Below, one piece after another: positions 21,511-32,572 of a stretch of DNA of 64,000 nucleotides (positions are counted from its first letter, which is position 1; each line of letters opens with the position of its first letter). The stretch spans positions 18,938,501 to 19,002,500 of the forward strand of contig JACSVZ010000010.1 in the NCBI GenBank assembly GCA_014706295.1, written 5' to 3'. The notes below the pieces were generated by a model, which was not told the origin of the DNA, searched no databases, and saw nothing but the letters and a program-made list of their open reading frames with translations. The stretch comes from Lycocorax pyrrhopterus obiensis (lineage: Eukaryota; Chordata; Aves; Passeriformes; Paradisaeidae). Position numbers and translations under genes: made by a program.

Positions 21511-23615
21511 CATCCCTAGAGCACAGGGCCCGGGATCCTGCGAGTGTCCCCGCTCTCAGACACAGCCGGATCCCTCTCCGGCCCAGTTTCCCAGGAAAGC
21601 AGCGCGTGCCGGTCGCTCCTCTCCCCAGGAGTGCACTACCAGACCCTTTAACTCTGGGACGAGGTGGAAGCCGAAGGTCCTCACAAGCTTGGCTGGGGAT
21701 TCAGCAGCTCTCCATCCCAGCCACCGCCTGTGCCACGGCTCTCCCAGTTATTCCAGCGGTGGGAAAGGGCCGATCCAATGGGAGCGAAGCCTGGAGATGG
21801 AATAACCCCCGCGCTGCCGCTCCCGGAGCAGCTGACTGCGAGCACACCGCATTTCCCCGCTCACATATTTCTGGAGCCCACCCCGTGCCGCACACAGCAC
21901 GGAGCTTTTTTCCAAGAAAAGCCCTTCCCGAAGTGGCTCCTCTATCTCAGCACCACCATCCTCCTCCTCCTCCTCATTCCCCCTTCCTCCGAGGCAGCTG
22001 CCAGCTGGGGAGGGGGAATGTGGCAACTGCAGGAGCCTGTCTGTGGCTGCTGCTCTCGGCTCGAGTGCAGCTGTCCCGCGGCAACGTGACGAGGGCGCGG
22101 TGCCCGAGGTGCCACCTTCGGAGCGTCACCCCCTGCCAGCCGTGCCCACGCCGCCCGCCGGAGCTGCCCCTCGGCTGGAGGCGGCTGGGACGCTCCAGAG
22201 GGGATTTGCAGCACGGGACACTCCTGTTCCTGCCGCTTTCCAGGAGCGGTCCCACCGGGAGATCCCCACTCACCATCCGCTGGCTGCTCCCCGGGGGGCT
22301 CTGGGGCACAGCTGGGGAAGGGCCACAGGTCCCCTCTGGAATACGGGGATGTGCAGGACAGTTATCCATGGAAACACGGAGCCCTTTTTAACCTCGGCCC
22401 TGGGCTTGGTGTGCTCCACCAGCGCCCAGAGAAGGGCAGATGTCAGCAAAGCCCGGAATAACCTCGCACCTCCGCGCCCATCTGCTTTCCCTGAACGCCG
22501 CGCGGCCTCGGCAGCGAGGTTTTCCCGATGTTTGGAAGCCATTCCCGTGATCTCACGGAGCCCCCGGGAGGGGACAGAGGGTGAGAGCTGCTCCTGGCGC
22601 AGCTGCCCAGCCCCAGCCCTGCTGCTGGCAGAGCTGAGCCCTGCTCCGCGCCCACCCCCTGCCCTGGAGAGGCACAGCTGCCGGCAGGGACCCTCAGGGG
22701 TGACATTCCGGCCTCGCTGCCTCTCTCCAGCCGTTCCCAGGTTCCCAGCTCTGCCTCTCGCTCCTGGCGAGCCCAGAGCTGCTTCCCTTCCCCTGCACGC
22801 AGCCCCAGGCCCGGCATCTCCCTCCAGGGTCCCTTGCAGAGACAATCCTTTGCTCTTCTTTAGGGCTGCCCTGCCCAATTCATCATTTTTTCCCCCCAAA
22901 TGTATCATTTTTTCCCCCCAAAACTACTTCTGCTTTCTAGAAGCACACGGGAAGGAGGTTTCAGCCTTTTTCCACTGAGGCTGTTTTTTCCCTGCGCTCG
23001 TGCTTCCCTAAAAGCATAATTCAAGCAACTTTAATTGCACGTTATTTTCTCTCTGAGTTGCCCCCACGGATAATTTATCTTCCCTCAGCGTCGCCGGAGG
23101 GAGCACAATCTTATCTTTCAGCTCCAGCAAGGCTGACAATTTCCTATCTTCTGATGCCTTCTGCTCTTTACTATGTCGGGGCTTTGTTAGAGAGTTGATT
23201 AAAGCAAAATTGCTTTTTGCTGCAGTTTTGCTGCAATCTAACCCAGAAATGCCCAAAGAATCACAGCCATCCTTCACAATGCTCCCGTGTTCCCCGCTAG
23301 AAAAGTCTCTCCTCGAATTCGGCACCAGCTGTAATGTTTGCCATCAATTAGAGCTCCCCTCCTGTCCCTCCTCTGAGCCCCAGGAGGTGAAATACTGGGG
23401 ATATTCAGCCCAATCTGGTCACTCGCTGTTGTTCATTTTCTCCTGTTGATAAAAAAAAAAAAATCTCCTCTTCGTAAATTGCTTTTCTTTTACCGTGTGC
23501 ATCCAGCTCTTCCCAATCCTCTCCCCTGCAGTTTCCTCGGCTCGTTTTTCAGGAGTCTGAAGGCCAAACATTGTCCCCAACACACACAGAGCCTAAAGTC
23601 CCCAGTTCTCCCAGT
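21511..23615. other. Unique intergenic stretch
   Basis: About 2.1 kb with no gene I can support. It contains a short (CTC)n tract near 21960-21980, two copies of a tcattttttccccccaaa motif near 22880-22925, and an A-run at 23449-23461. Confidence 0.4.
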
Positions 23616-23617
23616 TT

Positions 23618-23745
23618 AGCCCATTTCCAGGCCTCAGTGGGGCGTGGAATATCCCGAGCTGGAAGGGACCCACAGGGATCAGCAGAGTCCAGCTGCTGGG
23701 CCTGCACAGGCCACCCCAAGATGGGGCACTGAGCAGCACAGCCCC
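23618..23745 (-). mobile_element. Degraded CR1-like fragment
   Basis: Reverse complement of a CR1 3' end: tggaatatcccgagctggaa, gggacccacagggatcagca and gggcctgcacaggccacccc. It is about 130 bp and diverged, and resembles the start of the 25.44-kb copy. Confidence 0.65.
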
Positions 23746-24585
23746 AGCCCTGGCTCCGCTTTTGGGGGGTTGTAACAATGATTTTGGGCTGGCCTAGATG
23801 GCTCTGGGGTTTTGGTAACCCCCAGCCAGAGGGAGAAGGTTTTGGATCTGGGTTGTGCATCACACCTCTATCTTGGGACAGTTTGCACGCTCCATCCCTG
23901 TCCTTCCAGATCCCAACATCAGGAAAATGGCCCTTCCCCGGTCTGGAAGCCCAAAGCAGGCCAGGTTCAGCACATTCCAGCTCAAAGCAAGAACAGCTCC
24001 CTGGGCTGGGCTTACATGGGGCAGGAGCAGAGGGTGGGTGGGGGTCCCAGGTAAAGCTGCTCTGGCTGGGCCCAGCTCTTTCTCACCGCTGGTGTTTATT
24101 TCAGGTGCCGCACTCCCGAGGCGGGAGGCAGCCTCAGGTTTCATTAAATCACTTTAATGAGCGCATTGCATCACTGGCTGAACTAAACGTGCCCCAGGGC
24201 AGCAGGGAGCGCTGGCCAGAGCGAGCCACGGGGGCAGAAACACCGCTGGCTAACGCAACCTGCAGCACGCAGGACCGGGACAATTCTATTTATCATTGCC
24301 AAGGCCAACCGACAGCATTAATCGGGATTCGGCTGCTGCAGGATGAGCTGCAGGCGTGGGGAAAATCAACATCCCCCCCACGAGACGGGAGAAGCAGCAC
24401 AGGGCGGTCCCCGTGCTGCCCGGGCTGCTGTCGCCAGCTCGGCGATGAACTCCTGGCTGTCCCCTCTGTCATTGCCACACCGATCGCGGCTCATTGTCTT
24501 CATTTCATGTTAATCACTGCTCTTTAGGCAGATGGATTATCGGCCTTTCCGCCTGGCTGCCCGCGCCCCGGGGCGGCCGCGGCCG
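23746..24585. other. Unique intergenic stretch
   Basis: No gene, array or mobile element recognised. AT content rises around 24130-24320 and 24470-24545. Confidence 0.35.
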
Positions 24586-24589
24586 CGCT

Positions 24590-25440
24590 CGATGATGGCT
24601 GTGACAGCGCAGCTCTCAGCGATGGATGGGGCAGGGAGCTGTCCCCAACCTCAAACCAGCCCTGGGCACCCCACAGTGACAATTTGGGGACCAACACTGT
24701 GTGGGACAGGAGCCATGACCCCAGGAGGGAATCCTGGTGCTCGATGATCTGTGATAGCGCAGCTCTCAGCGATGGACGGGGCAGGGAGCTGTCCCCAACC
24801 CCAAACCAGCCCTGAGCAGCCCACAGGGACCCCTCAGGGACCTGTGTGGGACAGGAGCCAGGTGGGAATCCTGGTGCTCGATGATCTGTGATAGCGCAGC
24901 TCTCAGCGATGGATGGGGCACAGAGCTGTCCCCAACCCCAAACCAGCCCTGAGCACGCCACAGTGACAATTTGGGGACAGACACTGTGTGGGACAGGAGC
25001 CATGACCCCAGGAGGGAATCCTGGTGCTTGGTGATGGCTGGGATAGCGCAGCTCTCAGCGATGGATGGGGCAGGGACCGGTCCCCAACCCCAAACTAGCC
25101 CAGGGCACCCCACAGTGACAATTTGGGGACAGACACTGTGTGGGACAGGAGCCATGACCCCAGGAGGGAATCCTGGTGCTCGATGATCTGTGATAGCGCA
25201 GCTCTCAGCGATGGATGGGGCAGGGAGCTGTCCCCAACCCCAAACCAGCCCTGAGCAGCCCACAGGGACCCCTCAGGGACCTGTGTGGGACAGGAGCCAG
25301 GTGGGAATCCTGGTGCTCGATGATCTGTGATAGCGCAGCTCCCATCGATGGATGGGGCAGGGAGCTGTCCCCAACCCCAAACCAGCCCTGGGCAGCCCCA
25401 GAGTGACCCCACATCGTGTAGGACCAGAGCCACGAGCCAG
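24590..25440. repeat. ~140-150-bp tandem array, about six copies
   Basis: Units begin near 24590, 24743, 24879, 25030, 25179 and 25317, each with gatctgtgatagcgcagctc, gatggatggggcagggagct, gtccccaaccccaaaccagc and ggacaggagcca. Two sub-types alternate in the second half (cacagtgacaatttggggac versus cacagggacccctcagggac), with periods of about 150 and 137 bp. Confidence 0.93.
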
Positions 25441-25442
25441 GA

Positions 25443-25860
25443 GGGAATCATGGAATCACAGAACAGGCGGATTGGAAGGGACCCACTGGGATCCTCAGTC
25501 CAAGCCCTGGGCCTGCACAGGCACCCCACCAATCCCACCCTGTCCCCGGCAGCCTTGGGGCTGTGCCCATTCCCTGGGGAGCCTGGTCAGTGCTTCCCTC
25601 TGCGAGCAGAACCTTTCCCTAAAATCCCACCTGACCCTCCCGGACTCAGCCCCAGCCGTTCCCTGGGGCCTGCCCCTGCTCAGGGGAGTGAAGAGCTGGG
25701 TCCCTGCCCCTCCACTGCCCCTCAGGGAGGTGTCCCCTCAGTCTCCTCTTCTCCTGAACAAACCAAGTGCCCAGACAGCCAGGGTGGCACGGACAAACAC
25801 ATCCCTGAGGGAAAAGTGAGGGAAAACAGCTTCCAGAGGTGTCCCTGGCTGTGACTGACA
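25443..25860 (-). mobile_element. CR1 LINE 3' fragment
   Basis: Reverse complement of a CR1 3' end: atcatggaatcacagaacag, ggattggaagggacccactg, ctgggcctgcacaggcaccc, cctgtccccggcagccttgg, and then a CR1-like body to about caaaccaagtgcccagacag. This is a different CR1 subfamily from the 15.9- and 38.5-kb copies. It lies immediately after the ~145-bp array. Confidence 0.8.
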
Positions 25861-27750
25861 GGGAGGCAGCAGCTCTTCTGCCTCTTGAGCAAACCAGAGC
25901 TGAGTGACAAGTCCCGGGGGCACTGAGGGCCCTGGGCAGCCCCAGCTGGGATGGCATTCCCACCCATGGCCTTGGGAGCCCTTTTAAGCTCAGCCCAGGG
26001 CTGGCCCGGTTTGAGCTGAGCTCCTGGGGTGCTGGTCTCTAGTTTAGCCGCAGCTATCCCTGCACCTCCGGGCCCCAGGGATCTGAATCCTGGCCTGGAT
26101 TGACTTCCCAGCTTGAGCTCAGGCCTGGTTTGTGCCCTTGGATCTGCCCAGGGATCACCTGGCCCTGTCCAGCCCTGGGTGCCCTCACTGGGATGGATCC
26201 CGAGCTACGGATTGATATTTCCAGCCTATCCTATCGCTGTTGATGTGCGGGATGACCGGGACTCCTGGCTGCTCTCCCTCCCTGGTGCTCCCTTTCCTCG
26301 CCCAGCCCTTTGGGAGAAGAGCCCTCCCTGCTGCCCCACCCGGGCACCCCTTGTCCAAAGCCCCACGCCAGGCTGCTGAAATGCCACGGGAGCAGTCGGA
26401 GTGTCCGTGGGGAGCACCCCGGGACACGGGGCTGTCCCTGCAGCGCCACGAGAGCCCAGATCGCCGCTTTTCCCCTCAGGGAGGCGAGGAAGCCGGAGCC
26501 CAGCTGCAGGCACTGCCCAGCCTGTGCTAATCCAGGGGTGCCACCTGCCGTCTGCTCCTGCCGCACCAGCCACAGCTCCACCTCCGCATCCTGAAAACTC
26601 CTCCGGACGCTCCAAGTTTTCCCCCTGTGCCTTCCCGGAGACCCTCACTGGCACCCAGGAGCAAGCTGGGGTGTAGCACGGCTGTCCCCACGCATCCTGC
26701 CCGTGGCTGCATGGAGCTGCTCCCAACAAAAGTTATCCCTTCCCTCAGGGTAATGAGGTCAGGGAATGGCTAAGTTGTTGGACCCCATTCCCTGAAAAAC
26801 TGGGTGGAGAAAAACATTGCAGTGTGGCTGAGCTGGATGAAGAATTTGCAACGGAGACAAATAATTCTGGGCTGGGTCAGGGAGGAGGGAGGGGGGGAAA
26901 CAGTTTGATTTCTTTGTGTCCCTCTTGCTCCTTCCCCTGCAGAAAATGAGGTCAGGCGAACTCCAGCTTTCTGCCGTAACAGAGCTGATCTCAGCCCGGC
27001 CGATGCTCCTCCCCGGGCTCTGTGTTTGCATTCCGAACCAGCCTGCCCCACATCCCCCTTTCTGTCACGGCGTTTGCTGTGCGTGGAGAGCCATTTCTGC
27101 TCCGAGGAAACCGCGGAGCCACACCAGCGTGACCAGTGCTGCCGGGAGCAGCGAGCACGGGGACGAGGGGCGCTGGCTGGGAACAACCCAGCTGCCATTC
27201 CCCATGGGATTGGGAAGCGTCCGCGCAGCTTTCTGCGAAGGAAAAAAGCACATCCAGATTGGTTTTTATGACTGACCCGAGATCTTTCATGTTTTGTTTT
27301 TTTTTCCCTGTGAGTTGAGCAGCTTTGCCTTTGACTCTTTTCCCTCAGAGCATGTCGCTCTGTGATTTTACAAGCTCTCCCATCTCTCATTCCTCAGAGC
27401 ACTGGGGTTTTTGCTCAGTTTAATTTTTTCCCGGCTGTTTAGGATGAAGACAGAAGGGGTCACCTGTGCAGCAGGGTGTGTGTGAGGCACAGAGCCTTGG
27501 TGTGACTCACCCCGCTGTTATCTGATGGGGTTAATGTCGTTCTCCAGCTGCCATTGTGCCTCTGGGGAGAAGAATACCCATTAATCAGGTCCCAGTTACC
27601 TTTTGGGATCAGAGTTTTCCTGGCACGAGGCCCTGGGAGCATTATCTGATCTTATCCAGGGTTTCTCAGCCCTGGGAGCAGCTGAAAAAGAGGAGTTTTT
27701 TTGCTGGGCTCTGTTTCATGCTCTGCCCGAGCCCAGAACAAATTCAAAAG
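25861..27750. other. Unique intergenic stretch
   Basis: No gene or array seen. Contains TGACTCA at 27503-27509 and a T-run near 27295. Frames here do not show family motifs. Confidence 0.35.
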
Positions 27751-27757
27751 AAAGTGA

Positions 27758-27990
27758 GGCCGAGTGAGGCAAAGCAAAGAAATTCTTCCCTGTGAGGGTG
27801 GGGAGGCGCTGGGATGGAATTCCCAGAGAAGCTGTGGCTGCCCCTGGATCCCTGGAAGTGTCCCAGGCCGGGCTGGACATTGGGGCTTGGAGCCACCTGG
27901 GACAGTGGGAGGTGTCCCTGCCCATGGTATGGGGTGGAACTGGATGATCCTTGAAATGCCTTCCCCTCCAAACCATCCTGTGAAAGCTTT
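27758..27990 (+). mobile_element. CR1 LINE 3' end, plus orientation
   Basis: Reads in CR1 sense: gaggcaaagcaaagaaattc, ttccctgtgagggtggggag, gcgctgggatggaattccca, gagaagctgtggctgcccct, tggacattggggcttggagc and gtggaactggatgatccttg. It is the 3'-most ~230 bp and is oriented opposite to the other clear CR1 copies. Confidence 0.85.
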
Positions 27991-30280
27991 CAAGGATATC
28001 ACCAAACACATCAAAATAGCAGGGATCTCTCAAACACTCACAGCTGCAAGAAGACAAGCTCAAAATCCCCCACAAAATAAGGATGATGCCTCTTTGCTGC
28101 TCTCCGAGAACCGAAACTCTCCTGAATTTCCTGCTGATTATGGGGTTTTTTGCTTCCTCTTTGCTTGTCTGGCTTCCAAGATTTTCTGTCCTCCTTTTCC
28201 CCAAGGAATAAGCAGAGAATAATCAAAATTGAGACCCGCCAGGTGAAAAGATGGGTCTTGATTGAAGGGAAAATGCAGGGATTGGAAAACTTCGACATGA
28301 ATTTTCCCTGGCATTCCCGAAGCCAGGAATCACCATCCCCACACGAGCCAAACACATCACCCTGCTCAGGCTCAACCTGCTGGAACAGCAGGGATTTCCT
28401 CACCACCGAGGTGGATCTAGTGCTGGCAAATCCCCTTTCCCTGCAGAACTCCAGCTGCAAGAGAATTCCCCTCAAACAGGAGGGGTTTTTTGGCCACAGT
28501 TTATATGGCTGGATCCCTGAGTACCTCGTCATAAATAATTGGGGATTTGTAGGGACTTTGCGCTCCAAGAGACTCTCAAAGGCAACAGCAAGCCCTGGAT
28601 GAGATCCATGACTTTCTGCTCTGGTTTCTTGTGCTGTACCATCACACATCCATGGATCGGGTCTGTGCAGAGCCCAGGGAATGACCTCCAACGGAGACCT
28701 TCCAGGGAAGCTCCAGCTGAGAGCGGGGCAGCGTCCCGGGCTTGTCCCCGAGGCAGAACCAGAGGAGCACAAGTGACAGCTGAGTTATGCAATTGCGGAG
28801 AGAAACTCCGGCAAAACCGAGCTGGTGACAGAGGGGGGAAAAAATTCCTCCTGCTAAGTTGGGCGCAGGGCCTCTGGCAGCGTGAGTCACCCGGAGCTGC
28901 CATGGTTACGGAGCAAGGATTACCGTGCAGATCCAGAGCCCGCTCCCAGCGCTCACTCCTTCCCAACTTGGAAAACAGGCATGGAGGTAAGGCCTAATAG
29001 CGAGTGGGTGTCTGCAAGGAGCAGAGTTACAGCAAGATCCCGGGAAAAGAGCGTGCAGAGAGCAGCGTGAGGGGCAGCGCCGGGGAAAACCGGCATTTCT
29101 GGGTCTCTGTTCCCCTTTTTGTCTGGTTGCTGTCAGAATTGTTCCACGCAGAGGGGGGAAGAAAGAGGATGTTTCCGCACCACGGCAAGAAAAAGCAGAG
29201 CAGTGTCACACAGATGAATCAGCTGGCACCACCCGTGAGTCATGGAAATGCACCATGGAAATTCTCCAGCGCAGTGGAATCTCTGAGGCACACCAAACCT
29301 GGCATCCTCGGGCAGCTAGGGGCAGCCAGGATGACGTGGAGCGCCAGCACACGGCCCAAACCTGCTGCTCCTCAGGCGTGACCTCGCCGCTGCCATCCTC
29401 ATCCAAGGCCCGAAGTGCTCAGGCAGGGATTCCAGCAGGGTTTTCACGGAAAGGTGTGCCTGAGCCTTGTTCCAGTGAGTCACAGCGGCAATAAAAGGAC
29501 GTGGTGGAGTCTGTTTGCCGATGGCCAGCGAGACCGCCCTGGGCAGGGTGAAGGAGGAGGGATACAAAGCCAAGAAACCAGTTTGGGATGTCACCACTCG
29601 TTCCCCAGCCCACCCCACTGCGGGCAGGCCAGTGAAACAGGGCTCTGCAGAAAGCTGAAAATCTGATTTGGAGGGATTTTCTGCTGGTTTTTTTCCCCCC
29701 AGTCTCCTTCTCTGCCTCCTACAAGCCTCGTATCTCCCGGCCATCAGCTGGGGTCACGGGCACAGAACAAAGCAAAAGCAAGGAGCCAGTCTGACCTGGT
29801 GTCTGTGATTTGTGACAGGAAAATAGAGAAAAGCCACCCAAAGCTCACCAAAAGCCAATTTCCAGCATGCCTGGCTTGTCCAGTCATCCAGGAGCGAGTT
29901 TTTGTGCTTTTTGCCCACAATTCCACTGCTAACATGGAGCAAACACCTTTGCTTCACGCTGCCTTGGTTTCCTACCTGCGCAAAAATGACCATGAAAATC
30001 TTTGGTATGGAAGCACAGAAGTGATGGATAGAATGGTGTTTAAAATGATATCGATCTTTTGTGGGTGCATGGACCTCAAGCTGAACAATTTGGGGTGGAC
30101 ACTGGGTTCCTCTGACACACTGCGGCCCCTGCAGAACGGCACAGAAACTCCTAAATTGGGTATGAACAGAGCCAAATACCAGCTCTGGCCTTGTATTTGC
30201 CAGTGTTTTATGCCCACGAAGAACAGAAGCGAGGAGGAGCGTGGTGCTTCTCACATCCCAGCCACAGGGGCTCCACCATG
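27991..30280. other. Unique intergenic stretch with AP-1 motif cluster
   Basis: No gene is supported. Three TGAGTCA motifs occur at 28883-28889, 29236-29242 and 29476-29482. A 163-codon open frame at 29799-30290 has no recognised domain or splice context and is treated as chance. Confidence 0.35.
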
Positions 30281-30285
30281 GTGGG

Positions 30286-32095
30286 CCTGAGGGGAGGCTG
30301 CCTCAGGCGGGCTCTGCCATGGCACCCTCAGTGTCCCTGACGGGATGGATCCCTCAGGCAGGTTCTGCCATGGTGCCTCTGAGGGGATGGATCCCTCAGG
30401 CGGGCTCTGCCATGGCACCCTCAGTGTCCCTGAGGGGATGGATCCTTCAGGTGGGCACTGCCATGGTGCCCTCAGTGTCCCTGAAGGGATGGATCTCTCA
30501 GGCAGGCTCCGCCATGGCGCCCTCAGTGTCCCTGAGGGGATGGATCCCTCAGGTGGGCTCCGCCATGGCGCCCTCAGTGTCCCTGAAGGGATGGATCTCT
30601 CAGGCAGGCTCCGCCATGGCGCCCTCAGTGTCCCTGAGGGGATGGATCCCTCAGGTGGGCTCCACCATGGCACCCTCAATGTTCCTGAGGGGAGGCTGCC
30701 TCAGGTGGGCTCCGCCATGGCGCCCTCAGTGTCCGTGAGGGGATGGATCCCTCAGGCAGGTTCTGCCATGGTGCCTCTGAGGGGATGGATCCCTCAGGCG
30801 GGCTCTGCCATGGCACCCTCAGTGTCCCTGAGGGGATGAATCCTTCAGGTGGGCACTGCCATGGTGCCCTCAGTGTCCCTGAGGGGATGGATCCTTCAGG
30901 TGGGCTCTGCCATGGTGCCCTCAGTGTCTGTGAGGGGATGGATCCCTCAGGTGGGCTCCGCCATGGCGCCCTCAATGTTCCTGAGGGGAGGCTGCTTCAG
31001 GCAGGCATTGCCATGACACCCTCAATGTTCCTGAGGGGAGGCTGCTTCAGACAGGCATTGCCATGACACCCTCAATGTTCCTGAGGGGATGGATCCTTCA
31101 GGCGGGCTCTGCCATGGCGCCCTCAGTGTCCATGAGGGGATGGATCCCTCAGGCGGGTTCTGCCATGGTGTCTCTGAGGGGATGGATCCCTCAGGTGGGC
31201 ACTGCCATGGCGCCCTCAGTGTCTCTGAGGGGATGGACCCCTCAAGTGGGCTCCGCCATGGCGCCCTCAGTGTCCCTGAAGGGATGGATCCCTCAGGCGG
31301 GCTCTGCCATGGCGCCCTCAGTGTCCGTGAGGGGATGGATCCCTCAGGCGGGCTCCACCATGGCACCCTCTCTGTGAGGGGATGGATCCCTCAGGTGGGC
31401 TCCACCATGGCACCCTGTCTGTGAGGGGATGGATCCCTCAGGCGGGCTCCACCATGGTGCCCTCCATGTCCCTGAGGGGAGGATGCCTCAGGTGGGCTCT
31501 GCCATGGTGTCTCTGAGGGGATGGATCCCTCAGGTGGGCTCTGCCATGGTGCTTGCAGGGATTGATCCCTCAGGAAGGCTCTGCCATCGCGCCCTCAGTG
31601 CCCCTGAGGGGACAGATTCCTCAGGTGGGCTCCGCCATGGTGTCCCTGAGTAGGGGCTGCACCATGCTGCCCTGAGGGGAAGGCTCCCTCTCAAGGCGCT
31701 CTGCCACCATGCCCTCAGTGCCCCTGTGGGAACGGATTACTCACAGCTCCGCCATGGTGTCCCTGAGAGGACGGATCCCCCATGAGGGGTTGCACCATCG
31801 TCACCCTCAGTGCTCCTGAGGGGACAGATTCCTCAGGCAGGCTCTGCCACTGTGCCTCTGAGGGGACGTATGCCTGAGAAGGGGCTCCACCATCACACCC
31901 TCAACGCCCCTGACGGGAAGCTGTCTCAGGTGGGCTCCGCCATCGCGCCCTCAGCGCCTCTGAAGGGACGGTTCCTTCCGGCGGGCTCCGCCATCGGAGC
32001 CCTGACGGTACCGATCCCTCGGGCAGGCTCCGCCATTGCGCCCCTGAGCGGAGGCTGCCTCAGGCGGCCTCCGCCATGGCGCCCCTGAGGGCACG
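30286..32095. repeat. ~54-bp minisatellite leading into the NPTN CpG island
   Basis: About 33 copies of a unit made of ctgaggggatggatccctca, ggcgggctctgccatggcgc and cctcagtgtcc. After about 31550 units become diverged and more CpG-rich (ctccgccatcgcgccctcag), merging into the NPTN promoter island. Most units carry GCCATGG, many CGCCATGGCG, which resembles the YY1 core. Confidence 0.95.
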
Positions 32096-32228
32096 GCAGA
32101 AAGGGCAGGGGACAGCTCCCCGCCGCCTGGGCGTCCCTGTCCCGCCACCAGCTCGGGAGCTGCGCAAGGAGGGGAAGCCGCGAGCTGGAGGCCGCGGCAG
32201 GGCTGAGGGGAACGGGCCGAACGGAGAC

Positions 32229-32484
32229 AACATGGCGGCGAGGGGCGGGCGAGGCGAGCGCTGACACCGCCCCCCCTCCCTTCCCTTCCCGTCCCGTCCC
32301 CTCCCCGGCGGCGTCGCCCCCCGCCCCCGGCAGCTCTCGCGAGAGCGGGCGCTGCGCTGCGGTAGGAGGTCGGCGGAGAAGGACGGACGGAGCCGCCGCC
32401 GCTCCCGCCGCCGCCTCACCCTCCTCACCTTCCTCCTCCTCCTCTTCCTCCTCCTCCTCCTCCTCCTGCCCCTGCCTCAGGAGG
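32229..32484 (+). promoter_or_regulatory. NPTN: NPTN CpG-island promoter and 5' UTR
   Basis: The region immediately upstream of the NPTN start codon is CpG-rich and TATA-less. It contains a YY1-like ACATGGCGGC (about 32230-32239), a GC box (GGGGCGGGC, about 32242-32250), and a perfect TCTCGCGAGA palindrome (32335-32344), the CGCG element known to be bound by BANP and typical of CpG-island housekeeping promoters. A pyrimidine-rich (TCC)n stretch (about 32419-32467) precedes the ATG and is likely 5' UTR. The CpG island extends from about 31.96 kb into intron 1 (about 32.8 kb). The transcription start is not determinable here. If it lies upstream of 32232, an 11-codon upstream ORF (32232-32264) would be transcribed. 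Confidence 0.75.
32419..32467. repeat. NPTN: (TCC)n polypyrimidine tract in the NPTN 5' UTR
   Basis: An almost pure TCC/TTCC tract ends about 18 bp before the start codon. Mirror-type polypyrimidine DNA of this kind can form triplex structures. As RNA it would be an unstructured C/U-rich leader. Confidence 0.9.
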
Positions 32485-32572
32485 ATGCCGCGCTCCGGGC
32501 CGCTCCCCGCCGCCTTCTCGCTGCTGCTGGCGACGGCCGCGCTGCTGCCGGGACCCGCCGCGGCGCAGAACG
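32485..32572 (+). CDS. NPTN: NPTN exon 1: signal peptide
   Basis: Exon 1 starts with ATG in a good context (A at -3) after GAGG and encodes 29 residues plus one base: MPRSGPLPAA, then FSLLLATAALLPG, then PAAAQN. This is a classic leader with a basic N-terminus, a leucine-rich core and a small-residue cleavage region before QN. A GTGAGG donor follows 32572. Joining the leftover G to exon 2 gives ..[17 protein letters not shown], the characteristic neuroplastin junction. Neuroplastin is a type I membrane glycoprotein of the basigin/embigin family. It acts in synaptic adhesion and as an obligatory subunit of plasma-membrane Ca2+ ATPases and monocarboxylate transporters. The LLPGP..AAQN block is conserved as I remember it; the first ten residues differ from mammals. 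Confidence 0.95.

Noticed and set aside
19384..21519. Open frame of 711 codons with HTDTRTHGHTD repeats
   Set aside because: It is a translation of the 48-bp and ACAC-type arrays. Other frames and the opposite strand are equally open.
29799..30290. 163-codon frame considered as an endogenous retrovirus or gene remnant
   Set aside because: No retroviral or cellular motif is visible, no LTRs or primer-binding site nearby, and no splice signals. Treated as chance.
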